A stretch of 64,000 nucleotides of DNA, taken from assembly GCF_050948215.1 (NCBI RefSeq), contig NC_135164.1, positions 9,553,116 through 9,617,115 of the forward strand, read 5' to 3'. The translations under genes and the position numbers were made by a program. The notes below the pieces were generated by a model. The model ran no database searches, was not told where the DNA came from, and saw nothing but the letters and a program-made list of their open reading frames with translations. The DNA comes from Halictus rubicundus (lineage: Eukaryota; Arthropoda; Insecta; Hymenoptera; Halictidae). Shown here piece after piece: positions 1 through 13,542 of this stretch. Within the stretch, counting starts at the first letter, position 1, and each line of letters starts with the position of its first letter.

Positions 1-1405
1 TGCACACACTCCGCCTCCACCTCCTCCTCTCCTCCGCAACCTCCACTGCTTCACCCTCCTCCTCCTCCTCCTCCTCTGCTCTTCTCGGATGGGGGCTCTG
101 CCTCTCCGCCTCCGTGTACCCTCTCGCGGCAGGAGTGTGTGCGCGTCATTGTGTACACGTACACGTACACCGTGTGTACGCGGTGCTCTCCTTGTTGCTC
201 CTCGTTGTTCCTGGTCTCGTTCGATGGCCCCTTTCGATCGCGCAGCCCTCTTTGCGAAAGCGTGCAGGAGTTCGCGAAAGGGGTACCACACACCGGGCCT
301 CACAGATCACCCCGCTATCTGAACGGCCAGATCTTTCAGTTCGGTATACACCACGGTGTGGAGCGCGCAACCACCTCCTCTTTCCCTCTTCTTCCTTGTT
401 CCTCCCTCTGTTCCCTTTCGTCGAGTCACTTTTCTCTCTCTCTCTCTCTGTCTCTCTCTTTGACTCGTTTTGCCTCGGCCTTTTCTCCCTGTTAACTCTG
501 CTCCCGTCTTCTTCTTCTTCTTCTTCCTCTTCCTCTTCCTCTTCCTTCGCTCGTGAAGAGCAGCGAGAGACCGGGGGACGTCGCGCGGTGTCGGGTTTGT
601 TTTGTCCCGGCGAATCCGTGATGAGAACGTATGTAGGTGTATCCACCCTTTGTTCACGTGGCTGCAACGTGGGCAACCGCGAGAGAGCCACCGTGTCCGC
701 TTCTCGAAGAGAGCGACCCGAGTTTATGCGCCACGCTGACCACCGCCAAGGACACGCGAGGGAGAGACTGCGATCTACGAGCGAAGCGGTCCACGGACCG
801 TGCTCTTACTCTTTCGGGGTCCTCGGCTCTCTCGGCCAGAGAGGATACCATGTCCACGGGGCCTCCTGGAAAGCTTCTGCGGGGCACCCTTCCAGCGAGA
901 GATGAAGACGCCGACCCCGAAGAGGGGATCTCGACGAGTTCAAGCTAGGGTGAAGCTGAAACTTCCCTGTCTCTCTTTCCGCTTGGTCGGTTCTCGATCA
1001 TTCACCAACGTCGGAATCCTCTCGGAACCCGATAAACAAGCTAGGCCTAATAAAGAGGATCAACTTAATCAAATCGCAGAACTTCGTCTCCCCTAACGCG
1101 GGACGCCGACGACGACTATCCGCGGAATTATAGAAACTCGACGACTCGAAACAAACGAAAGTATCCCCGCGTAGAAGATGAGATCCATCGATCCACTCTG
1201 CTCAATGATTGCGGCTAACAAGTAGCGAGCGAGCGTCGTGGACCGAGTCACAGAAAATGACTGGTTTCCGCTGACGTGGATAAAGCTCGCCTCGGATCGG
1301 AGAAACGAACGTACTCCGGGCGAATCTCCGTGCCCGTGGAAAAATGCATCGATTGAGATATCGCGGCTCATCAGCCTACCAAAAGCCGGATATCAATCTA
1401 CCTCA

Positions 1406-1431
1406 GGGCCCCGGGGCCCCGGGGCCCCGGG
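1406..1431. repeat. GGGGCCCC short tandem array
   Basis: Three back-to-back copies of a GGGCCCCG-type self-complementary unit. A related array occurs at 5748-5781. Confidence 0.8.
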
Positions 1432-1891
1432 AAGGAAAATTGAAGATTGAGACATCGCCGGTGCGCTGTATCGGCCATGATGCCTTCGAGGCACCATATT
1501 TACGAGCGCCGCTGAATAAACGAACGCTCTCCGCGAACTCTCTTCTCTCTGCCTCCTCTCTCTCTCTCTCTTTCCTTCTGTACCTTCTCTCTTCTTTTCT
1601 CTCTCTCTCTCTGTGTGTTTCTCTTTCGCTGTCTTTCTCGGGCCGTTGTTCCCCGCAGCCGCGCCACTAGATCGCGGCGCATTTGAATTCGAAGGAAATG
1701 TACGATCGGTTAGACGCGAGGACCGTAAGTCGTTCCATCGTGACGAAGAAACGAGGGCTCCGGACGCCGCTTGACGCCGACGCTTCCCGGACTATGTCTC
1801 GGGCCCCGTTTTTAATGCGCCGACCAGCCCCACGAATAAATCCTCGAGCCACGCTGTGTGTTTCTCTCTACCCGCCAACAGCAGAAATAGA

Positions 1892-1910
1892 AAGAGAGAG
1901 AGGAAGAGAG

Positions 1911-1942
<32 letters not shown>
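1892..1942. repeat. (GA)n microsatellite
   Basis: Slightly interrupted purine dinucleotide tract of about 50 bp. Confidence 0.9.
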
Positions 1943-1943
<1 letters not shown>

Positions 1944-2030
1944 CTACATACACCGGTACAAGCGGGTATCTAACGGTTAATTAATATGTTCTTGTTACGA
2001 GGATCGGGGATACGGCTGCCTGGCCGCTCG

Positions 2031-2124
2031 CGGCAATTAATCTCCTAATGACAATGTAACGGGCCGTGTACTTTTAATTGCCGCTCTGTCGACCAGACCG
2101 CCGAACGCGGCCCGGTAATTGCCG
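2031..2124. promoter_or_regulatory. Three TAATTGCCG motifs at ~42-bp spacing
   Basis: CGGCAATTA (2031-2039, - orientation), TAATTGCCG (2075-2083) and TAATTGCCG (2116-2124) occur at intervals of 44 and 41 bp. The TAATTG core is a typical homeodomain target. Possible enhancer; inference only. Confidence 0.25.
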
Positions 2125-5100
2125 TCGGTGCGAATTTGTGGAGGTTCCGAGTCCGATCGAGACTCTGTGCTCCTCTGTCGATCCTTGTTTCTGTGTTTTC
2201 CGCCATTTTTCCAGAGACTTCGCTGCGTTTTACAGTCGGCTGAATCGTCTAGACAGGGATCGAATTTGTGGAGATTCAGATCCTCTCAGGGATTGCTCTA
2301 TTCTATTTAATTTATCTCAGCGCCGTAGATAACTTTGCGAGAGACACGAAGAAAGTGTAACCGGAGGCACGTCGGGGTGTTTTTAATATTTGCCTGTTAT
2401 TTCGAGGTCCTGGAACAGATGGGCGAGGCGCGACAAAACGCGAACGGTCACGTGTCTCGGTTAAAACAAGAACCATGCGGTTTCGCCCGTGTCAGCGGCG
2501 TCGTTACGATACCTCGAGCAGTCACCGGTGATTTAGTTTGGTCAAGATTAACGCACTTTCGCGGGATCCTATGATTAGATCAGCGCCACGCCTCGTGTCT
2601 GCCGACTGGCCCGAAGATTCATACGAACGGGTCTGTTGCCTCTAGGGAACCGATTCTCATAAACCTATTCTCGAATAAAATCAACTCGTTCAACCATCGC
2701 ATTAGGAGAGATCAGAATTTTTATGCACTTTTCCGAGAAACAAAATATTTTGTCTCCCACGCGCATCATGCTCGACAAAAGCAGCAATCAAAGAAGTCCG
2801 TTGTTCGACGAGGCTCTCCCCGAACCCTGTATCTCGCTGGAGCGATCGAGATCGATCATCGAGGCGTTAAAATGTCTCGATGTCCCCGAAATCCAATCAT
2901 CGGAGCTGAGAATGATGCTCCCGGACGATCAAACTCGAAAGCGACCGTCAAGAAGGGGCGAACATCGGTGGAAAGGATCAGCGTCGCATAGCAAACGCGG
3001 AAAGCTTTTGAAAACGGCGTAATCCTTCGCGTAATTAACCGGGCTAACGATGTAATCCTGGGAACGGGGTCGGAGGAGACAGGTAGCGGTCCACGATCGA
3101 ATCATGATCGACGGTCGCCCATGAGCGAGCACGTTAAACGGAGCGGATCCCGGCTCCGGAGGATTAATTATTCTTTCTGCGTGAATCCCTTTTTACCAGG
3201 GCGAATGATCGGCTCAGGGGTGGCCCGGCCAGATCAGTGGATCGGTCGGCCATCTTCGATATCGCGGCGGGATCGGCCCGGCGGCCGCCTTTGACAACGA
3301 TGACTCGCTCTAATCCGCTAACTTAGACAAACAAATGACAATGGAGATCGGCTATCTCGAGGCGACCGGGTCGATCCTGTAGATACGGCCCTGGCCGAAG
3401 GGCTCGGAGGGCCCTCTGCTCCATATACAGTCGTTTTCGAGCCCGAACGATGCACGGACAGGTGGCCCGGACGACCAACGACCCTAATGACTGATGCCCG
3501 TGCTAATTGGCCGCGATAAACCCGAGAACCTTCCTCGAGCTGCTGATCATGCTCCGATGCTCCGGACTTCGCTATTGAATTATTAGGGTGCCGCTAGGCT
3601 TTATTGGAAAGGGTGCTGTTCCGTCGTTCGCCGATGGCGCTTAGCAGATGCTGTAATTGGGGATGCTTCTCGCAGATAACTCCACCTTCTGACGTTTCCG
3701 TGACTACACACTTCCACTATGGTTTCCAGTCCTTCCTAGGTTTAATAGTTGCTTCTCTCCACTTACTTTGGAAGTGAATTAAAAACCACTAGTTCTCGAA
3801 GAGGTATCCAACTCTGTCGGGACAGCGTGGAAAGCGGCAAGCCTAATTCCGACGACGTGATCCATGAAAAGAGTGAACAATCATATTTAATTCCCTGCCG
3901 ACCGTCCTGTCAGCGGCCTGGTACACATCGGATGAATACCCTACTCCCGCATAGTTCGGATTCATCTAGCCGCCACGGTGCAGCCCGTACCACTACCGGA
4001 GAATGCACCTTTCACGAGACCTCGGATCCACCAGCTTTCCAACGAATATAAATGTTAATACGAGCCGCTGATGCAACCCGGCCACTTTGATTTATGGACG
4101 CATCAGCGGTTAATAACGACCGCGATGATATTAGCCACGACATAGAAACGAGCCGGTCGATCCTCCGGCGAGCAAGGATTTGCTCTGCTCGTGGATTTCG
4201 TCGATCGCATTAGTACCCGTCGATCCTCGATCTCCGGGGGCCTGGAAAATGGAAAACGAGGAACAAGATCTGCACACGTCCGCGTACCCGGTTAGAAACC
4301 TTGGATATCCTCCGCGCAAATACTGCTGGAAAGGAAAGCTGTTGGTTTTTTAGCTTTCAAAGTTTCATAAAAGCATCACGCAAGCTTCCCATGACGAAAA
4401 ACAAAATTCCGAAGAAGGGCGCATAGCTTAATATCCACTTTTACGGTCTCTCCCTCTCTCTTCTGGTCTCGATTAACTGCGGGACCCGAACCGACGCCCA
4501 GTAAATCAAATCGGCATGGTGTTCTCGAGTGGCAGCTTTTCAGAGAGTCGAGTGGCCGCTTTTACAGCCGATTACTGGAGTCCGTGAAGAAGTTCTGTCC
4601 CGAAGAATGAGGCGACGCAGGTGATTTCCGTCGAAAAGAGACGCGTCAGCGCCTGGCGGGATCATCGACGCTGACCTGGACCATTGTGCGTCGGTTTTCG
4701 GCCGAGTCAGCGAGGACATCGTCTTATGGGAACCGTGCGGGGACGAGCGCGCGAGAAAAAGACGGCCACGCGGGGGCCCCTAATGAAATCATGTCCACGA
4801 CATTTCTCCACGTGGGAGCAGCTCCCGAGCGTCTTCGAAAATTTTCCGGGCGATCGGCTCCGCTTCTCGACGCCCCCGCGAACAGGTAGACACCGGGACA
4901 ATGACGGACACGGTCGAGAAAAATTGTTTTTTAACTCGCCAACCCCTCTCTCTATCGTCATCGACCACGTTCGGCCCTGTAATTCGTATTCCTGTACGGC
5001 CGGGTCGCGACGGGTGGCGAGGCGGGAAAATTAAATTTCGGGCCCCGAGCCACGCCGCATCGTTTGTCATCGTTAAAATGATCTCCTTTGTTTAGGGACT

Positions 5101-5747
5101 TTTTCCTGGTCGCCCCGGACACGCAGGTACCCGTCCACCGTGGTTTATGGCGGCTTCAGGTATCCGCCGGGATACTACTTCTCTCGGCCGATCCGTTTCA
5201 CTATGGATAACTCTCGCCTCTCGTAGAAACGACGTCCGAGACAAGCCCTAACCGCAATCGTCTTGTTTTCTGTACGTTCTGGTAATCAGCTGGCAAGATA
5301 CTTGAACTTTCTTTCCAACCGTGAAACCTCGGAACCACGGTATAGCACACCCATGTTCGATAACTCCTCTCTGCCATAACCACTTTGAATACACAACCCA
5401 GAAGAGGAACTCTTCTTCCTGAAACCATCGAGAATGTCTTCAAACACGTTCGCGCGATCGAGCTTCCCATCCGTAGGAGCGGCAGTGCACGTTAACACCT
5501 CGAATCGCAAATAAAACACCTAATGCTTTCGCTTCACGATTCTCGGGGCGAGTACCGGAGCCGAAGAAGGAGAAGACAGAAAAAGACGAAGAAAAGAGGA
5601 TCCACGGGAGGATCGCGAAGGTGTGGAGGAGTGGTGAGCCGCGGTTTACGCCGCTTTCTCGCATTGAGCAATCAATAACGGGTCTCTATGACAGGCCACG
5701 CACACGGCCCGTTTCCGAGAGAGCGTGGCTTCGCAACGAGAGGTTGT

Positions 5748-5781
5748 GGGGGCCTCGGGGCCTCGGGGCCTCGGGGCCCCG
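5748..5781. repeat. GGGGCCTC tandem array
   Basis: Tandem GGGGCCTC units ending in GGGGCCCCGGG, similar to the 1406-1431 array. G-runs on both strands could form unusual structures. Confidence 0.8.
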
Positions 5782-8700
5782 GGACTCCAGGGCCCCGTGC
5801 AGGTGTTGGTACCGGGAACAGGGCACCGGCACAGTCCAGAGCCGACAAAGGCCCCGGCAATGGGCGAGTTGCATTCGGCATTTGTTTCTGGGGATACTTA
5901 GATCGTAATCTCTCCGGGGTTCTGACTTCGGTGGTAGTTATATGCGCCGCCTACCCCCTCTTAAATTCACGGACAAGGTCCCACCTACCTATTCTTCCCT
6001 CGATTCTTTTATTCGCGGCTTCTAAGAACCGATGCTCCGCCGATAACCAGCCGATGCGATAGCGGCTGGCTGCCGCTGACACGCGGGAGCCTCCTATTGT
6101 CAACGCGCCACTCCCTCGACCGCAAAACTTATGCTATCAACCCCGTGCCGTGCACGGACTCGCGCAGAAGTCAGCCCTTATTTCACACCCCTCGCCTAAT
6201 ATCAATTCAAAATGTACACCCGATATGTTTTACACGTTATCCGTTCCACGAGCATGAAAGAAGGTACAGAGGATCGTCGAGGCGAGCAGAAGGGTCGAAT
6301 TTTCGCGCGATCCAGGCGTCCTCGCTTCGAGTCCGATCGAGTAGAGATAGAACACGGCCAAGGTGAAATCCCCTTGCACACCGGCCACGAGATTCACGGG
6401 CACCCTCCGCAGCACTCATTAAGCATGGTAATGCTCGTTCACCTTGCAGATGCTGATCGGTAGGTACCTACTAATTACCCGTGGCTCGTTCTACCGTTGC
6501 CGTGCCCGTAGCCGTACACAGGAACAAAGATTTCGGGCCCACCAACGCGCGAGATCGACTAATTAATTCTTCTGCGACCGCTCGCTCTTGCTACCGCCTC
6601 GGGTGAACCTATCGAGCCGCTACGATCGCCACTGTACCGATGGAATTTCCTCGATCTCGCCGATCCACGCACAGACAATCCCCGATTCCTCCGATAAACG
6701 AGGCGTTCCGCACTTTGACTGCCGCGTCTCCCGAAAATGGGATTGTTTCGTAAGTGATCGACATTTAAAATAAAGTTCAGCTGCAAAGCTTGACAGGGCC
6801 ACTCTGACAGCAAGGACAGGGCTCTAGGGGATCGGTTGCAGGCAGTCTGCGGAAGAGACGGGTTGGAGATGCGACCTGTGGCAATTATAATCCAGGAAGG
6901 GTCAAGTGGCGATTCCAGCATGGATCCGTGAAGAATGGACGCGTTGATAATTGACGTGGCAGATCGAGCGTCCACAAAGAAACGAAGAAATAGAAAGAAG
7001 AAGAAGAAGAGGAAGAAGAAGACGTAGAGAGGAGAATACAAGACAGAGAGATAGAGAAGGATGGGAGAGTAGGATCGTCGGTCCCGGGCCCGGAGAGAAG
7101 AGAAGAGCTCGGCTAAATAGCCGTGCGATGTTCGAGCGCGGCCTGAAAAGACATTCGTATCAATTATGGGAGGTAAAGTTTCAGTGCCCCGCTAAGGAGT
7201 CCGCGGCGGAGACAGACCAGCGCCTTTCGAGCCAACTGGCCCGCTATATATTACCCAGCAGGGGTCCATCTTAGCCCCTCCCCACCGATCCAGTGCCCTA
7301 ACCTGCGCCCTCCGAGAGGAACGTAGCCTATACTTCCTCCTCGCCCTCCTCTACCCCTCGTCCACGCTTGTCTTCATCTCGTTCGGACCTCGCCAGCCGT
7401 CGAACGGAGGATAAAGGATAGAGGATCCGAGGCCTGTCCTGCCAGCCCGACTGGATCTCTCTCCACCTCGTCGGTTTCTAGTACAAATTAAATTAATTTT
7501 CGAGCGGCCGACATTATTCTCTTATGAATTCCACAACCGGGCCCTCGTGACCCGTGGAATGGAGATGTTTTCACGTCCGGCCCACGGAACTACACCCCGG
7601 CCACGGGGGCCATTAGTATACCACGGCTGGCTTTCTTTCCTCGCTTTGTTTATACCTTGTTCATGCGCTGTATCGCGGCGAACGATCTACTACCCCCTAC
7701 TTCTTCATCTTCAGCGGCGGCGTTGCAACCGTTGCGTTCGTACCCTGCGGAACTGAATCGAACACTTGCTCTTCTTGAACGTCAGTTTTACTCGCGATTC
7801 CATTCGGAAAAGTTCAACCCGTTCGCGAGCAACGATCTCACCCTAGCAGGTCCGCTGGGCATTTCATCTTCGAACAACAAACCTATCTCATTATGAAACT
7901 GTACAAATGACGATGTTTGTTTGGGATCGTTCACGGCTATTCATCGATTCTTCAAACATATTTTCGAAGGCAGTTCTCGCAGGCCCATTAGTCTTCTTCC
8001 GAATAAAATAGCCGTTCGTTCGATTCAATCGTCAGAGATTGTAAAAATTTGTGTCTAACCTTTATCCTTTGTGCTCGGAGATCGGATGTCGTACACGAGC
8101 GATACCGAGCGATGTAAGCGCGGTTAATTATGCAGTTGGCAGCCGGCTCGGAGTTCACAGTTTTCAGGAAGGACTCCTCTGTTTGTCTTCCGAGTGTCTT
8201 TCGACGGGGAGGAGAAAGAGAGAGAGAGAGAGCGGTTCTTTCTGAATGACTCCGTTGATGGGCTGAATCGAGCCCGAGTCGTCTATGTTTCTTTCCTCTT
8301 AACGACTGGTTCGTTTGCACTGCGCGGAGTCGCTTTTCTGATTGTTTCGTGGGATTCTTGCCACACGAATAGATCCCTCTTCTTTGTCGTTCCTGTTAGC
8401 GTTCGCGAACAGACGTTTCCGATTCTTTGCTTTGCCAGCCGGGGAACATCGGTCGCTCAATTATTCAAACCATTCGCTCGCTGTTTGCCTAATTTGTACT
8501 CGCCCTAGAAACCTTCGTAGCCGGTCGACTCTCCGAACGACGCTGGGCAATGCTCAAAATCATTTTCTACGTTCTTCGGCGCCGAGCATCCGCTGCATAA
8601 TTTTGTTGTGAAAGGAGCCCGGAGGAGGATCGTCAAGGAGTCCAGGCCGATCGGAATGAGATCTGGCTCGGCAGGCACGGGGTCAAGCGTCCCGATAAGG

Positions 8701-11700
8701 CGATCCAACGAGCTGCCAACGGCGGGAACGATAAGCAATTTGTAACAGCGAGGCCAGAAGCGAAGAAAAAAAGGCAAAGGGAAATAAAGGAAAAGGCGGA
8801 GGGAGAGCTAGAAAAAGAGAAAAAGGAGAGAAAAAAGAGAGAGCAGATACGGGCCGTCACGGCCCGGTCCCGTCGGGCCAGGCCGTGATGAAACATAAAT
8901 GTAACTGCCGCTTGTGTAATTCATGTCTAAACTATTTAGATAAGCCGTTATCGCGTACAAACGAGCCACAAACCTCGAACCTTCGCTGTGTGCGGTGGAC
9001 CTCGCCACCCACCCCGCCGCTAACCCCTTTTCTGGCCTCTGTTATCCGCGTTTGCGTAATCGCGACCTCGTTACCCTGTCCGTCACCGTTCCGTACACCT
9101 ATCGGAACCATCTTCATGATCTTCGATCCAACAATCACGGCCGTGTTGCCTCTCGATCCCCTCCCTCATCGAAACGACCCCGATGAAGCGTTAAAATGAA
9201 CCCGGGGGTGGTGATAGCGAACGTTTTTTAATCGTCTTCTTCGGTCTGGAGGGTAAACTCTTGCATCTTGAAGAGGGGAAACTTCTACCATGTTGAACGA
9301 TCTGCGAGAGCGTGGGTACGGGCTATCAGTCGGTAGAAAGACTATTGAAGCGATAAGTGAAAAGTGAGGTCTCTCGTGTCATGTTTACACTGAGATGAAT
9401 CAGGCGAGAGAGATTGCAGTGCGCCTCGGACCCCCAGTCATGTAGAAAAAATAATCGGCCAGATGTTTCGAAACGAATCGGCCCGAAAAAATATTCCACG
9501 TAACGAAAATCGATTTTAGATCGCTGAACCGATCGTTTCGATCTGCCTCGTTGGCGATGACCGTAAGCGCAAGAAGACGGACGAAACGAACTGCCGGTGA
9601 TTTTAACCAACAACTCGACGCGGAATTCGAGCCCGCGCGTTAGGTTCGAATGAAAGAAATGCTTGTTGGGGAAACGAAGAAATGGCGCGGATCAAATCTT
9701 ACGCCTCGATGGACGTTAATTACATAGTGCGCGAGCCACCGGCCGGCAAAAACGATCTTCGAGCAAGCCAGAAGCGGTTTCCTGATTACCGCCGCGAGTC
9801 GAAACGAGTTTGCCGACGCGATTAATCATAGATCGACTTCCTTCTCGCGTTCACCGAGGCCCCAATATTTTATCGGCTCGGCACCGCTGCCAGGAAAAAT
9901 CGGATACGATCGCCGGACCGATCGATCAAACCGCATTAGACCGTAATCGATTTATAATTGGCGACAAGCGGACGCTGGATGTTGCAAGCCGCATTAGAAT
10001 ATTTAATTGATTCGGTATCGACCTGTCGCTCGATCTGTCGCTAAACACGATCCCGAACGAACCCGAGAAAAAATGTTTAATATTAAGATATCCGCGACAA
10101 ACTTAGACACTTTTTCCAACACATTTTAAACATCGTTTTTAGAAAGTCTCGATTGATTCTCGCGAATTGCTATTGACAGTAACAATTTTTACACCTGAAG
10201 CAAGCAAAATGGACGCTTTACAAGCATTGGATCTGCATTCCCTCGGTTCGAATGTTTCTAGAAGAGTCGTCGAACGAAAAGCAGCGGGTTTCCTCGATTA
10301 AAGAATACCTCGAGGCTGTTCTACGAACGGTCGATATTTCAGCGGGGGCTAATAAGGTCTTCAAAGCCCGGCCGGATCATTTAGTCACCGATTTCTGACG
10401 CCGATAAACCCGGCAATCGATGTCGAGGACATTTTTATTTCCCCCCGTGGCGGGGCTCACCGACAAAGTATCCGCGCGTCTGTATGTAAAAACCTCTTTC
10501 TCTCTCGTCGTCATCGTTGGAGGAGGACGAGGAGAAGGAGGGGAAGGAGGAAGGATGCACGTCTCTGCGGCTACATTATTAAAGATGAGCTCGTAACAAT
10601 ATCGAACCGGCAGACAAATTGGACCACCCTGGGCCTACCCCCTGGTGCACTCGACGCGCTGTCCAAAACAAAAACCGTCGACCATGCTACCAGCTGAGAT
10701 ATCAAGATAATGACGATCCCGACAGAGGAGCCTGTCTTCCTCGTCAGGAATTTGGCTACAGGATGCTTTCGTGGTTTCGACGACCGTATCGTTCGATCAC
10801 AGCTCCGCCTAATAGCCCTCCGATCGTTTCATCCACTTCGAAAACCAACAAAAAAAAAACACTCGACGATCACAAAAGTTACTCGAATCGATCCCGAGGT
10901 ATCATAAAAGATCCGAAGGATTCCAGATTAAATTCATCCGGCTTCTGAGCAACTAATTTGCTTCGAACGATCTTTCCGCATTTTCTCTGGAACGCTCTAA
11001 AAAGTGCAAACATACGGGAACGTAATTACGAAAAATCCGGCGAACTCGGCGCATCAGAAGCAACGAGGGCTCTCAGACGGTGGACGGTAGGCGGTGTTAA
11101 TTCGCTTCAGAGCCGGTGTTAATCATCGTCCGCACGGAACACCTTCGCAAATCACCGGGAAGCTTCTAATTACGCTCTTCTCCGGATCGGCGAGGTGTTC
11201 GCAATCTCGCCCGATGACACAAAGGCCCGAGCGCGTCGAGGAATGTTAATCTTCCGTTCTCCCCGATTTTTTGCCCCCTCTCGCCCCGCTCCCCGTCCCG
11301 CGGTTAGGCCTATTTTTCGTGATTTATGACGTTCGGAAACGCGGGTCCGACTTTTTCTAGGCTGGCCGTGGCGTGGGTCTGGAACGGCCGAAGGTCCCGA
11401 GCTAATTTCGTAATACGGGGATTTGTAACCGCCGCTGGAAATTCATTAACGTCCGATAACCGAGTCGATTGAGATATCGCGGAGGGTTTCCTCGTTAACG
11501 GCCGTTCCCTCCACCACGGAGCCATAGGTCGGCCGTTTTTCTTCACGATAATCGGGCTTATTCAATTTCTCCGACTTTCGCCCCGCTTTTTTCCACCGGC
11601 TCTCTTTCCGAGTTAAACGCAACGAAAAATAAAAAACCTGACTTTCATCCCCCGCGCTATCGTCTGGATAAAACATGATCGATTCTGTTTTCCCTTCGAG

Positions 11701-13511
11701 ATCGTACAGATGTACTAAAAAATTAATTATAGATTTCGGTACAAAAATGTTAGATTTATTAGTGCTGGCAATCTTTGTTTAAATAATGGAGTCCGCCTTA
11801 TGCAATTTCTGATAGGGGTTCGGAAGCTGAAAAAAGGTCGGCGTCGCCATCTGTGACCATTCTCTCAAACATGTCCTCTCGGACAGCTCTGTGGTAGGTA
11901 AAGTAGGTTTCTTTGTACCATGAGAAGATCCCTGTAGGAAGATTCTACCTTCAGTGAACAAGTTAGGGCAGTCCTATCCACTGTAGGTACAACCTGTTTT
12001 AAACATTTAAATCGCAGCGGGAATTTTGAATTTGCAGTTTTCGTTTCGTCCAACAGTATTCGTGTATAGTGTGTTACACGGGACGAATAGTCCCTATCTC
12101 CGCATCGATCTACAGCATCAGGAAACGATTCAAGGGCCAGAGCACCGCGCTAAAAACGAAGGGAGTTTGTTGACACGAGGTCCCAATAAGGTAACTCAAG
12201 GATCGGAGACATTTTCAAGTGCCGGCATAGACACGCTCTCCTTTTTTTCCTGCGGGAAGGAACCGCCCGGAGCGTGTCTTCGTTCGACCAGAAATTTATT
12301 AACGTCTCTCGGTGTTCCGGTCTCTCGAAAATTAGATTTTTTCCAGGATCTCTGGAAAATGTACCGGCTCGTGATCGACGCCCTGGGCACCGATTTCCTG
12401 TAACAATTACAATCCCTTTCGAACAACTACCATATCCTTAATATATTCATCAAATTACTCGAAAGTGATTCACGTAAAATTGACGTGATGCAAACATTTT
12501 TTCTCTAGTGCATCGGACCCAGAATGAATGAATTTAAGTGGAGGGAGAGCCTTTTTCTTGAGGGATTTGACTTCCCACCAGTAAATCACGAGTCAATTTG
12601 ACGCCCGTTAATGATTGTTTATACAAAGGTCTGAGGAGCTATCGGAGAGCAAATTACCGTTTACGTTACACGGTTGTTTTCTTGTTTAGATTATCTGTGC
12701 GCGATGGGAATTTCCCAGCGAAGAGCACTCGTAAATCGTGTCTTGTTAAAGGACAATGACGGTAGCCCGGTTCCCGCGTGTTCGACGTCGAAGATACGGC
12801 CGAGGCCGCGACGACGTGACGTTTGCCAGAGCCCGCGAGATCATCCCTGTCTCAGTGTTTAAGTTTTGAACAACAAATAGAAGGCGCCCGATAGCGATCC
12901 AATTACCCGCTCCTTCGCCACCGATGCCTACAACCTTCGTACTCACGGTTATAAATAAGTCGGCGCGTAATGCGCTGCGTTTCCCGCGCAATTAACTGCT
13001 CCAATTACTCTCTCGTTTCTAGTACTGCAATTCTTCTGACGACTCCTAACTCACAGATCTCAATATTTTTCGAGAAAACTAGAAGTCGTTTTCTTTAGAG
13101 AGGAGTGCCCGATTTAGTACGCCTACAGTAAGATGATGTTTCAGATTTATTTTTGAAGGAGCCATGCAGCGCTGCTTTTCAAAACTTTCGGAATATTTAA
13201 TCTCATGTTCGAGGAATCAGTGCTAATTTTTCCATTGAGAAATACTGAAGAACAGTTTGGCAGAAAAAGAAACCAGCGTTCGAGAGAGAGAGAAAAAATG
13301 GTACCCAGGAAGCACGTGGGTCATTGAAAACTGCTGGAAAAGTCGCCGGCGAATGCGGCGGCGTTTTCGGTTGCGACGTCGGAAATAAAACGAGGGATGC
13401 GCCCGTCTAGACATCCAGATCCACGCAATTGTCTGGGCCCACTCGTGAGAAAACGACGAAAGTCTCCTCATCGTCGCGCCTAAGTGCAGAAACGGTCCGA
13501 CGCGACGCGTC

Positions 13512-13542
<31 letters not shown>

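Larger units (their letters stand above)
1..1942. other. Gene-free, microsatellite-rich left edge
   Basis: Contains (CTC)n at 54-77, CT tracts at 432-460 and 1552-1632, (TTC)/(TCTTCC)n at 506-546, a GGGGCCCC array at 1406-1431 and (GA)n at 1892-1942. Long Ser/Leu-rich or Arg/Glu-rich open frames here are translations of these tracts. A 5' UTR of a gene lying to the left cannot be ruled out. Confidence 0.5.

Noticed and set aside
114..905. 263-codon open frame near the left edge
   Set aside because: It is Ser/Leu-rich because it runs through CT tracts; no domain and competing frames on both strands.
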